A stretch of DNA of 64,000 nucleotides from Gemmatales bacterium (GTDB lineage Bacteria; Planctomycetota; Planctomycetia; Gemmatales; Gemmataceae): NCBI GenBank assembly GCA_026004675.1, contig BPJP01000010.1:1-64000 (forward strand), given 5' to 3'. The position numbers and the translations under genes are program-made. The notes beneath the pieces were generated by a model. The model did no database searches, was not told the origin of the DNA, and saw only the letters and a list, made by a program, of their open reading frames with translations. Positions 26,919-35,378 of this stretch are shown here, piece after piece; the first letter of the stretch is position 1; each line of letters starts with the position of its first letter.

Positions 26919-28082
26919 ATGGATCAGAATTCGGCCCCCCTACCGGCATTTGATTTTCAGCCACAAACCCGCGTCGTATTCGGCGCAGGCCAATTGTCTC
27001 GCGTCGGTGAACTGGCGAGGGGGCTTGGCGGCAAGCGGGTCCTTCTCGTCACCGATCCAGGTCTGGAAGCAGTGGGCCACCCGTATCGGGCGCTCGAATT
27101 CCTGAAAGACGCAGGTTTGGAAGTGGTTGTTTTCAACAAGGTGGACGAAAACCCCACCACCAAACACGTCGAACTCGGCCGGGACTTCGCCCGCGAACAC
27201 CAAATCGACCTGATCGTCTCGGTTGGCGGCGGCAGCTCGATGGACTGCGCCAAGGGAATCAACTTCTTGCTGACCAACGGTGGGACGATGGCGGATTATA
27301 AAGGATTCGGCAAAGCCACCAAGCCCATGCTGCCTTCGATCAGTGTTCCCACGACCTCGGGAACCGGCAGCGAAGCACAGTCGTATGCCTTGATCGCGGA
27401 CGATAGTTCCCACATGAAAATGGCCTGCGGCGACAAGAAGGCTGCGTTCCGAGTGGCCATCCTCGATCCGGAATTAACCGTGACCCAGCCGGAAACCGTC
27501 ACCGCCGTCACCGGCATCGACGCGATGGCCCATGCCATCGAATCGTTTGTTTGTACCCGTCGCAATCCCCTCTCGCAGACATACTCGCGAGCGGCCTGGC
27601 AGTTGTTGGCACCGAACTTCGAACGTGTGCTGCGCGACCCGAACGATCTGGAAGCTCGGGCGGCGATGCAATTGGGGGCCAACTTTGCTGGGACGGCCAT
27701 CGAAAACTCCATGCTCGGCGCTACGCATGCCTGCGCGAATCCCTTGACAGCTCATTACGGGATCACACACGGCATTGCGATCGGCATCATGCTGCCTCAT
27801 GTCATCCGCTTCAACGCTTCAGTTGCGGGCAGCCTTTATGCCGAATTGGTCCAGCTGGCCGGTATCCCGATCGAAAATGGTTCGCCGGCGGACGCCCTGG
27901 CCGACCGCGTTGCTCGGTTCGTGCGAGCAACAAAACTTCCCAACACGCTGTCCGCTGCGGGAGTCAGCAAACATATATTGCCGATCCTGGCTGAAGAAGC
28001 CGCCCAGCAATGGACCGGAAAATTCAATCCCCGTCCAGTGAGCGAAAAAGAATTGCTGCAACTCTACGAACAGGCGTTTTGA
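26919..28082 (+). CDS. Iron-containing alcohol dehydrogenase
   Basis: A 387-residue family III alcohol dehydrogenase. The NAD(P) fold shows GAGQLSRVGEL, VSVGGGSSMDCAKGI and PTTSGTGSEA. Metal-site residues are in IDAMAHAIESF, LGATHACANPL and HYGITHGIAIGIMLPHVI. The substrate is not predictable; relatives reduce or oxidise short alcohols, diols, lactaldehyde or phosphonoacetaldehyde. It stands alone, divergent from hom, with the kinase cluster starting 110 bases downstream. Confidence 0.9.
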   Translation: MDQNSAPLPAFDFQPQTRVVFGAGQLSRVGELARGLGGKRVLLVTDPGLEAVGHPYRALEFLKDAGLEVVVFNKVDENPTTKHVELGRDFAREHQIDLIVSVGGGSSMDCAKGINFLLTNGGTMADYKGFGKATKPMLPSISVPTTSGTGSEAQSYALIADDSSHMKMACGDKKAAFRVAILDPELTVTQPETVTAVTGIDAMAHAIESFVCTRRNPLSQTYSRAAWQLLAPNFERVLRDPNDLEARAAMQLGANFAGTAIENSMLGATHACANPLTAHYGITHGIAIGIMLPHVIRFNASVAGSLYAELVQLAGIPIENGSPADALADRVARFVRATKLPNTLSAAGVSKHILPILAEEAAQQWTGKFNPRPVSEKELLQLYEQAF

Positions 28083-28191
28083 CCGTCGGGTGTTCGGGGT
28101 TTTCTGCATTTGTCGCCAAAGTGGATTTGCCATCGCCCTTGAAAATGCCGTAGAATTCAGGTGCCGTCAGTCAAAACCTGGGGGAACGGGC

Positions 28192-29793
28192 ATGAACCCA
28201 ACTAAAGGCGACCCTTCGACCAAAGACGCCGAGGCACTGCCGCGAGATTTGACCGGCAAAAAGCTTGGCGACTTCGTCATTCTTCGGCGTCTGGGACAAG
28301 GGGGGATGGGACAGGTCTACCTCGCCGAACAACAATCATTGAAACGCAAGGTGGCTTTGAAGGTTCTCAGGCCCGATTTGGCTGGCAGTGAGATTTCCCT
28401 CAAGCGGTTCCAGGTCGAAGCGACCTCCGCAGCCAGGCTGACCCATGCCAATATCGTGCAAATCTACTTCATCGGCGAGGAAGACGGCATCCACTACATG
28501 GCCTTGGAATACGTCGAGGGGATCAACCTGCGCGAATACATCGCCAAAAAAGGCGTGCCCGATCTGGCTCAGTCGTTGAGCATCATGAAACAAGTGGCGG
28601 CCGCGCTTGCCCGTGCTGGTGAGGCCGGCATCGTCCACCGCGACATCAAGCCAGAAAACATCCTGCTCAATCGCAAAGGGGAGGCCAAAGTCGCCGACTT
28701 CGGCCTGTCACGTTGCTTCGCCGATGAACAAGCCGTGAACCTTACCGCCTCTGGGGTGACGATGGGCACTCCCCTGTACATGAGCCCCGAACAGGTTCAA
28801 GGCAAGCCTGTCGATCCTCGATCGGATATCTATTCGTTCGGCGTAACCTGTTACCATTTGCTGGCCGGCGAGCCGCCGTTCCGTGGGGAAGGGCCGTTCG
28901 AAGTAGCCTTGAAACACGTCGAAGCCACCGCAACGCCTTTGCAAGAAATTCGCCCCGATCTCCCAGCGGAATTATGCGCTATCGTGGAAAAAATGATGGC
29001 CAAAAACCCTGACGACCGCTTCCAAACGGCGCGGGATGTTTTGTCGGCGATCAACCGGGTCCGCAACCAGTTGAGCATGACGCAACCAATGCCTGCCACT
29101 TCGCCCGTCAAAAAGAAGCCGACCAAACTAAAACGAAAGCGCAAGCCAAAATGGCTCTGGTGGGCCGTTCCTGCCAGTTTTCTCCTTGCCCTGATCGGCG
29201 GCGCCGGTTTGGCCTGGAAACTGCACCGTCCCGAACCCGCTCCTCAGACTCAGAGCGAAACTCCCGGACCAGTGGATATCAAGGATCCCGAGGTCGTGAC
29301 GCCTCCCCCGATCGCGGAACTGGAAGAACAACTCATCGAGGCGTTGGCCAAAGCGGACCCATCGTCACGCCCAGAGATGAAAGAGTTTCTTTCACCCTTG
29401 GTGCAGCTGCTGCAGCATTACGTCCGGGAACCAAACGAATGGGAGAAAGGCGAAGAATTTTTTGACCGTTTGGAGAAGACGACCAATAGCCCTCTCGTTG
29501 GCGAATTCATTCATCTCGGCAAAGCCATCCTGTATGCCCGCCAGGATAAGACGCTGGAATCACTTGAAATGTTCGCCTACGTATTCCGAGGTCTGGAAAC
29601 AAAACCGCTGATAAAAAAGATCGTTTTCAGCGAAACGTCCCGCCTAAGACCCATGGTGTTTTTGGCCATGAGGCAAAACCTCAGAAATTGTCGAGAAAAG
29701 GACATCCCCGTCCCCGATGACATCAAGCCGTTCTTGCGGCAAATTGCGCCTGACGGACCGCGATTTCCTCGGCCAAGATTTGGCAACGACTGA
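28192..29793 (+). CDS. Membrane-anchored Ser/Thr protein kinase
   Basis: A 533-residue Hanks-type kinase. The catalytic domain (about 27-290) has LGQGGMGQVYLAE (P-loop), VALKVL with K57, HRDIKPENILL with D151, DFGLS and SPEQVQG. A basic stretch precedes one membrane helix (about 321-342, LWWAVPASFLLALIGGAG). The C-terminal 190 residues lie outside and are helical with no family I recognise (EFLSPLVQLLQHYVREPNEW). ATG 28192 is taken because the upstream extension is not kinase-like. It is the first of three kinase genes in the same direction, probably with its own promoter. Confidence 0.9.
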   Translation: MNPTKGDPSTKDAEALPRDLTGKKLGDFVILRRLGQGGMGQVYLAEQQSLKRKVALKVLRPDLAGSEISLKRFQVEATSAARLTHANIVQIYFIGEEDGIHYMALEYVEGINLREYIAKKGVPDLAQSLSIMKQVAAALARAGEAGIVHRDIKPENILLNRKGEAKVADFGLSRCFADEQAVNLTASGVTMGTPLYMSPEQVQGKPVDPRSDIYSFGVTCYHLLAGEPPFRGEGPFEVALKHVEATATPLQEIRPDLPAELCAIVEKMMAKNPDDRFQTARDVLSAINRVRNQLSMTQPMPATSPVKKKPTKLKRKRKPKWLWWAVPASFLLALIGGAGLAWKLHRPEPAPQTQSETPGPVDIKDPEVVTPPPIAELEEQLIEALAKADPSSRPEMKEFLSPLVQLLQHYVREPNEWEKGEEFFDRLEKTTNSPLVGEFIHLGKAILYARQDKTLESLEMFAYVFRGLETKPLIKKIVFSETSRLRPMVFLAMRQNLRNCREKDIPVPDDIKPFLRQIAPDGPRFPRPRFGND

Positions 29794-29955
29794 CCACGAA
29801 CGCTTTCTGTTGTGACCGTTTCCCGCCTGTCTGTAGGCGAAAGATGTGGGGAAATTTTCACCAAATGGGGAATGAATCCCCTATTTTCATCTCAACATTC
29901 TGTTCACCATACATCGCAACCTATTGTGTCGTAGCGAGTTGTGATTTAGCCAAAA

Positions 29956-29972
29956 TTGGCACGCCTTTCGCG
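29956..29972 (+). promoter_or_regulatory. Sigma-54-like -24/-12 promoter
   Basis: TTGGCACGCCTTTCGCG has the -24 element TTGGCACG and a -12 element TCGCG with the exact GG-N10-GC spacing of sigma-54 promoters. The predicted start is near 29984, about 59 bases before the small gene at 30043 and the kinase-WD40 gene. The -12 box deviates from TTGCA, so this needs an RpoN test. Confidence 0.5.
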
Positions 29973-30042
29973 TTCAAATTTCTCCCGTACGTTCGATAAG
30001 ACTGCTAATCAAACACAAAACTCTGCACGGGGGATCATAAGC

Positions 30043-30306
30043 ATGCGACTTGGAAAGAAGAGCCGGTATTGTCTCTTGACCGCCATGGTGGCCCTTGCCC
30101 TTTTGCTATTCGGCATCGAGAAAGGGTTTTCGAGCAGGTTGCCGGAAAGCTTATCAGAGGGTTCGCCTCCGCAGCCAACGAAGGAAGTTGCGACGACAAT
30201 CTCCAAGCCCCAAGGCCAGTCGGGCAAATCGGAGCACTTCTGGCCTTGGATGCAGCCGCTCGAGTCGGACGCTCAGGATTCACAAGGTGTGAACGAAGGG
30301 ATTTGA
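30043..30306 (+). CDS. Small single-pass membrane or secreted protein
   Basis: An 87-residue protein with a basic start (MRLGKKSR) and hydrophobic helix (LLTAMVALALLLFGI, about 10-26), then a Pro/Ser/Gln-rich tail. GGGGGA lies about 7 bases before ATG 30043. I recognise no family. Its position 41 bases before the kinase-WD40 gene, behind a sigma-54-like site, suggests co-expression with that kinase. Its short length makes it less certain. Confidence 0.55.
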   Translation: MRLGKKSRYCLLTAMVALALLLFGIEKGFSSRLPESLSEGSPPQPTKEVATTISKPQGQSGKSEHFWPWMQPLESDAQDSQGVNEGI

Positions 30307-30347
30307 CGAACGTAGCCCCGAGCCAGCGGTGTGGGAGTGGCGCGATC

Positions 30348-32372
30348 ATGTCGAATTCTGTTTCGCTGTTGGCCAAAGCGAAGCTGCCTTGCTTGCCGGG
30401 ATTCGAAATCCAGGACGTGTTGGGAAAAGGCGGCATGGGGATCGTCTACAAGGCCGTCGATCTCGAAAGCAATCGGTTGGTGGCAATCAAACTTTTTTCC
30501 GGTTTGGAGGAAGAAGATTGCCAGCGGCGTTTTCAGCGCGAATCCGAGGCGGCGTTGAAATTATCCCATCCCAACATCGTCAGGGTTTTGAAAGCCAACA
30601 GTTTCGCGGGTGCGAATTATCTCGTGATGGAACTTGTCGATGGCATCGATTTGAGTCGCCTGCTTAAAGAAGCCGGACCGCTTCCGATTTGGCTGGCAAC
30701 GAATTTCTTGCGTCAAGCGGCGAACGGTTTACAGCACGCATTTGAAAATGGGCTAGTGCACCGCGATATCAAACCGGCGAACCTGATGGTGACGCCGGTT
30801 CCAAAGATTCCCTACGAGGAAACGGGCCATGCATTCGGCACCATCAAAATCATGGATTTCGGTTTGGCGCGCATCTTCGACACGGAAGACCATTCCGTCA
30901 GTCGGTTGACCATGGACAACCTGATTATGGGGACGCCTGATTATATCGCGCCCGAGCAGACGGAAGACTCGCATGAAGTCGATATCCGTGCGGACCTCTA
31001 TAGTTTGGGATGCACGTTTTACCATTTATTGACTGGCCAGGTTCCATTCCCAGGAAGCAGCACGTTTGAAAAGATCGATCGGCATCGATGGTCGCGTCCG
31101 CGGCCGATTCAGCTTTTGCGTCGTGATGTACCCCGTCCCTTGGCAGACATCTTTCGCAAGCTGTTGGCGAAGCATCCCAACGATCGATTTCAAACGCCAG
31201 CCGATCTCGCTGCCGCCCTCGACGCGCTGCAAGCAGATAGCGATACGATCGAAGACCTGTCGGTTCCCACCCAAACGACTTGTGCGATTTCGCGAATCGA
31301 AAATGATCTGTCGCAACGAATCGAAAGCATGCAGAACCAGCTGGCGGAGTTGATCGAACAAGACAGGATCGACGAAGCAGAGGGTCTGGCCGATGCCATT
31401 TTGCAAGTTCGCCCCAACATTTCCGCGGTGGTGGCAGCCAAGCAGTTTTTGCGCATGCAGAAGAACCGGCTGCTTCCCGTCGGGGAATGTTATCGCTTTG
31501 AAGTCGAAGGGAATGGCGTTGCAGCCGTTGCGGTTTCCCCGGACGGCAAACATTTGGCGGCGGCCAGTAACGACCGGATATGGGTGTGGAACCTTGACCG
31601 CCGCGAATTGCGGCAGCGAATTGACGGCCATACCTCTCCGATCAACGCACTGGCATTTCATGTCGACGGGGACCAGATTCTTTCAACCAGCCAGGCCGGC
31701 CGGCTGATGGTGCATACGCTGGATGGTCGGCTGATTTCCCGGCAACGGATCCGAGAGGTCCAAGCGATCGCGCTCCACCGGGATGGCGAATCCATCTTCA
31801 CCGCCAACGCCGACGGCAGCGTTCGACAAATACTTCTTCGCGATGGCAGTCGGTTGCGACGCTTCGACGGCCATGAAAAGCGCGTCACTTCGTTGGCTGT
31901 TTCGGCCGACGGTCGATGGCTCCTGTCGGGTAGTTGGGACCATACGGTGAGGTTATGGGACATCGACAAATGCGGCGAAGTGCATCGTTTCGAATCGTCC
32001 CTGACTTTTTTCGAGGATGTGGCATTGTCTGGCGACGGCAAGACCGCCGTCGCCGTGGGTACCGATTACCTGTTGCATGTGTGGGATTTGACAACAGGCC
32101 AGCGCCGCCAGCCTTTGGAAGGGCATGGCAACCGGATTGCCGCTGTCGCCCTCTCTCGCGATGGACAACGAGCAGTCACAGCCGGAGCAGACGCTACTGT
32201 CCGGCTTTGGGACCTGGCCAGCGGCGTCCCCTTGTATCTGTTCTCCGGGCACACGGATGCGGTCACCTGTGTGGCTTTTTCACCGGATAATGACTTCGCG
32301 TTTTCTGGTTCCGCTGATGGTACGGTTCGCTGCTGGAAACTGATCGAATCGTTCCCGGCGGAGAATTCTTGA
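30348..32372 (+). CDS. Ser/Thr protein kinase with WD40 beta-propeller
   Basis: A 674-residue soluble kinase. The kinase domain (about 16-285) shows LGKGGMGIVYKA, VAIKLF, LVHRDIKPANLMV with the catalytic Asp near 140, DFGLAR and APEQTED. A helical linker follows (SQRIESMQNQLAELIEQDRIDEA), then about seven WD40 blades (about 385-670) with repeats such as GHTSPINALAFHVDG, GHEKRVTSLAVSADG and GHTDAVTCVAFSPDN, each ending in WD-type strands. The propeller is probably a protein-interaction platform. ATG 30348 is chosen; the longer frame overlaps the small gene at 30043. The next kinase gene follows without a gap. Confidence 0.9.
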   Translation: MSNSVSLLAKAKLPCLPGFEIQDVLGKGGMGIVYKAVDLESNRLVAIKLFSGLEEEDCQRRFQRESEAALKLSHPNIVRVLKANSFAGANYLVMELVDGIDLSRLLKEAGPLPIWLATNFLRQAANGLQHAFENGLVHRDIKPANLMVTPVPKIPYEETGHAFGTIKIMDFGLARIFDTEDHSVSRLTMDNLIMGTPDYIAPEQTEDSHEVDIRADLYSLGCTFYHLLTGQVPFPGSSTFEKIDRHRWSRPRPIQLLRRDVPRPLADIFRKLLAKHPNDRFQTPADLAAALDALQADSDTIEDLSVPTQTTCAISRIENDLSQRIESMQNQLAELIEQDRIDEAEGLADAILQVRPNISAVVAAKQFLRMQKNRLLPVGECYRFEVEGNGVAAVAVSPDGKHLAAASNDRIWVWNLDRRELRQRIDGHTSPINALAFHVDGDQILSTSQAGRLMVHTLDGRLISRQRIREVQAIALHRDGESIFTANADGSVRQILLRDGSRLRRFDGHEKRVTSLAVSADGRWLLSGSWDHTVRLWDIDKCGEVHRFESSLTFFEDVALSGDGKTAVAVGTDYLLHVWDLTTGQRRQPLEGHGNRIAAVALSRDGQRAVTAGADATVRLWDLASGVPLYLFSGHTDAVTCVAFSPDNDFAFSGSADGTVRCWKLIESFPAENS

Positions 32373-32389
32373 GTGGGCAGGAAGGGATC

Positions 32390-34648
32390 ATGCAAGGACT
32401 CGACGAACGCAACTATAACGAACTGGAAACTGATATGGGTTTTTCTTTGCTGACAGACGCGGTGCCGGGTGGCGCCGACTATCCGATTGGTTCTCCCAAT
32501 GACGAATACCTCGATCAGCTTCTGGAGGCGTATATCGTTCACTACGAAGATTGGGATAACCTTCCTTCGGACACGAGTCGATGGATTCTTCAACAGCCGA
32601 CAAAGGAAGAATTCATTGATGCCTTGTTGGCCCACGAACTCTTGACGCCTTACCAGGCGCGACGTTTGCGGGCCAATCACCACTACCATTTGACAATCGG
32701 CAACTACCGAATACTGGACCAGATCGGCACCGGCGGCATGGGGAGGGTGTATAAAGCCGAACATGTGCAGTTGCGCCGGCCAGTGGCATTGAAAGTGCTG
32801 GAACAGCATCATGGCGATCAGCCGCGGGCTTTGTTACGCTTCAGTTCCGAGTTGCGTGCCCTGGCCAGGCTCAACCATCCGAATATCGTGTCCATCTTCG
32901 ACGCGGGCAGCGTCGCGGACACCGATTTCGATCTGCACTATTACGTCATGGAATTGGTTGACGGTGTCGACCTGGAGGAAATGGTCGAGAAGAACGGTCC
33001 GTTGCCGATCGAGAAGTCATGCGGGATCGCGCATCAAATCGCGGCGGCGCTTGCCGAAGCCAATCGCCACCAACTGATCCATCGTGACATCAAGCCATCC
33101 AACGTGATCGTTACCCCCGATGGGGTTGCCAAGCTTTTGGATTTCGGGTTGGTCCGGCAATTCAATCAGCGTTTGACCGAGCCGAATATGGCGATGGGAA
33201 CGCTTGAATTCATGTCGCCCGAGCAAGCCCGTGACGCGGCAGCCGTGGACATACGTACCGACATCTACGGTCTGGGTGCCACGTTATACTGGTGTCTGGC
33301 CGGTCAAAGTCCATTCCCCTCAGCAGTTAATTTCCCTGACGATTTGCTTCAACGTCTCACTGCCGAACCCCCTCTCATTCGTGCAGTTCGCCCGGATATC
33401 CCCGAGGCGCTGGAACGCATCATCACAACGATGATGGCGAATAACCCGGACGACCGTTACGACACGCCCGAAGCAGTAATGCGTGCTCTTGAACCGTATT
33501 GCCTGAAGCCGAAGATGGAACGCGCCATCGGACCGTCGCCGTTGCCCACTCCGGCCCCCGCAGGACGCATCCTCGTCGTGGACGACGACGACCGTCTCAG
33601 GCAAATGTGCCGGCTGGCCTTGGAAAACGATGGTTATGTATGTGACGAGGCGACGAATGCCGCCGAGGCTGTCCTGGCACACAGCAAAACGGCGTACGAT
33701 CTCATCCAGCTCGATGTCGATTTGCCCGACCAGAAGGGAGACGAGCTTCTACAGCAATTGCGCGACAACCCATCGTCGCCAAATCAGAAAATCATGATGG
33801 TCTCGGGGAAAAACGCGGATGAACTGGCACAATTGATGATACATGGCGCGGACGATTTTCTGCATAAGCCGTTTTCCATTGCGGAATATATGGCACGTGT
33901 CAAATGTTCGCTGCGTCTCAAGAATGCCCAGGACCGGTCGGCTCGGCTGCACCAACGCCTCTTGGCGATCAATACGGAATTGGAGCAGAGTCTGCAAGCG
34001 AAAAACAGCGACTTCAATCATGCTCGAAACGCATTGATTCTCGCGCTGGCAAAACTTGTCGAGCTGCGCGGGGTGGATCCGGGCGCACATTTGACACGAA
34101 TGCGATCTTATTGCCGGGTTCTGGCCGCTGAAGCTGCCCGTCTTCCCAATTTCGCGAACCAAATCAACGATGACTTCATCGAAACCTTGTCGTGTTGTGC
34201 TCCGCTGCATGATATTGGCAACATCGCCTTGCCTGACGACATCCTCTTGAAAACGGGCAGCTACACTCCAGAAGAACGCAAAATCATGGAATCGCACACC
34301 ACCCTCGGCGCTTTCGCGCTGGGTGAAGTTGCCAAATTCCATGGCCTTGCCCTTGGCTTTTTACAGATGGCCATCGATATCGCCCGACATCACCATGAGC
34401 GATTCGACGGCCAGGGCTATCCGGATCGGCTGAGCGGATTGGACATCCCCTTGTCAGCGCGCATCGTGTCCATTGCGGACACTTATGACAGCTTGCGAAT
34501 GCGCCGCCCGGGCCGGCCTCCCCTTCGTCACGCTGCTGCCGTGCAGATCATACACGAATCCCCCGGCCAATTCGACCCGCTATTGTTGCAGGCTTTTGAC
34601 CGTTGCGCTGATCAATTTCGGCTGATTTTCGAGTCGTCGCAATCCTGA
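32390..34648 (+). CDS. Ser/Thr kinase-receiver-HD-GYP fusion protein
   Basis: A 752-residue three-module protein. After an N-terminal helical segment (1-100) the kinase domain (about 105-375) has IGTGGMGRVYKAE, VALKVL, LIHRDIKPSNVIV, DFGLVR and SPEQARD. A CheY-like receiver (about 392-510) follows with ILVVDDDDRLR, phospho-acceptor Asp near 442 in LDVDLPD and HKPF. Then come a coiled coil and an HD-GYP-type domain (about 555-740) with CCAPLHDIGNIALPDDIL and IARHHHERFDGQGYP. HD and GYP motifs are kept, but the usual HDIGK is HDIGN. This suggests a cyclic-di-GMP phosphodiesterase controlled by both phosphorelay and Ser/Thr phosphorylation; that link is inference. ATG 32390 follows GAAGGGATC, and a TTG at 32369 overlaps the previous stop. 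Confidence 0.9.
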   Translation: MQGLDERNYNELETDMGFSLLTDAVPGGADYPIGSPNDEYLDQLLEAYIVHYEDWDNLPSDTSRWILQQPTKEEFIDALLAHELLTPYQARRLRANHHYHLTIGNYRILDQIGTGGMGRVYKAEHVQLRRPVALKVLEQHHGDQPRALLRFSSELRALARLNHPNIVSIFDAGSVADTDFDLHYYVMELVDGVDLEEMVEKNGPLPIEKSCGIAHQIAAALAEANRHQLIHRDIKPSNVIVTPDGVAKLLDFGLVRQFNQRLTEPNMAMGTLEFMSPEQARDAAAVDIRTDIYGLGATLYWCLAGQSPFPSAVNFPDDLLQRLTAEPPLIRAVRPDIPEALERIITTMMANNPDDRYDTPEAVMRALEPYCLKPKMERAIGPSPLPTPAPAGRILVVDDDDRLRQMCRLALENDGYVCDEATNAAEAVLAHSKTAYDLIQLDVDLPDQKGDELLQQLRDNPSSPNQKIMMVSGKNADELAQLMIHGADDFLHKPFSIAEYMARVKCSLRLKNAQDRSARLHQRLLAINTELEQSLQAKNSDFNHARNALILALAKLVELRGVDPGAHLTRMRSYCRVLAAEAARLPNFANQINDDFIETLSCCAPLHDIGNIALPDDILLKTGSYTPEERKIMESHTTLGAFALGEVAKFHGLALGFLQMAIDIARHHHERFDGQGYPDRLSGLDIPLSARIVSIADTYDSLRMRRPGRPPLRHAAAVQIIHESPGQFDPLLLQAFDRCADQFRLIFESSQS

Positions 34649-34953
34649 AAACGTCGAACCATTTTAGCCCGGTCGGCGGCTGACCAGGGGAGTGTTCTTT
34701 CGCCAACCTGACGAATCCGTTCTTCGTGTCACTGTCGGCCAGGCTATGCCGGGATGCCTTGGCAACAGTATCTCCATTTCCACCTCGAATCCGAAGCGCA
34801 GGTTGTGATGCTGCACGCGTGCGTCGAGTCTTGGCAGACGGCCCAATTCGCCGAGCGCCCCTTTGGCGAATAGGAAGGAACAGAATTGATTTCGCGGGCA
34901 CCGTTGCTATGATGCTCGAATCTCCAGCATAAAAGTCATTGAGAGGGGGGCTG
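34649..34953. other. Intergenic region before the transport cluster
   Basis: About 305 bases with no convincing gene; frames on both strands lack family features. It carries the candidate promoter at 34886-34913. Confidence 0.5.
34886..34913 (+). promoter_or_regulatory. Candidate promoter for the transport cluster
   Basis: TTGATT (34886-34891), a 16-base spacer and TATGAT (34908-34913), about 40 bases before ATG 34954. The -10 matches five of six consensus bases and the -35 four of six. Confidence 0.45.
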
Positions 34954-35334
34954 ATGTCCGACCTGGGCAACAACACTGGGGATCGCTATCAGGAAGACCC
35001 GCGTTTCTTGAATGCACGCCGCGAGGCATGGATGATTCTCGGGCTGTGGCTGGTCGCTTTTGTGTGGACGGTCAGCTATTGTTATTTGTTTGGTTATCTT
35101 TCGCATCCGCCGTCCGCTAATGCCACTGGCGGCGACATCGCCAGGGTGGTTGGCGAGTTGGAATCGTTCAATCGTGAGCCGACGTCATTGAGGATGTATT
35201 TCGGCATTCCCGATTGGGTTTTCTGGGGGATCGCCGTGCCTTGGGTTTTGTGCATCGCAGCGTCCTTTGCCTTTTGTCTTTTGATCTATCGAGAAGACGA
35301 GTTGGGAGACGGCGCGGACGAAGACGAAATCTGA
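34954..35334 (+). CDS. Small two-helix membrane protein, symporter partner
   Basis: A 126-residue protein with two membrane helices (about 22-45 and 85-108), basic/acidic loops and an acidic C-terminus (DELGDGADEDEI). It resembles the small YhdT/DUF997-type proteins encoded before SSS-family symporters such as PanF, which fits the SSS gene that begins 45 bases downstream. ATG 34954 has AGAGGGGGG before it. Function as an accessory subunit is inferred from the pairing. Confidence 0.7.
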   Translation: MSDLGNNTGDRYQEDPRFLNARREAWMILGLWLVAFVWTVSYCYLFGYLSHPPSANATGGDIARVVGELESFNREPTSLRMYFGIPDWVFWGIAVPWVLCIAASFAFCLLIYREDELGDGADEDEI

Positions 35335-35378
35335 GGCAAGCATCAGGAACCACGCCAGCGAGACAAGCATCGGTCGAA

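Noticed and set aside
29867..29881. GGGGA/TCCCC inverted repeat after the first kinase as a terminator
   Set aside because: The arms are only five bases and there is no T run, so it is too weak to call.
34548..34976. Minus-strand frame of 142 codons at the kinase end
   Set aside because: It spans the end of the HD-GYP gene and the promoter region of the transport cluster, with no motif.
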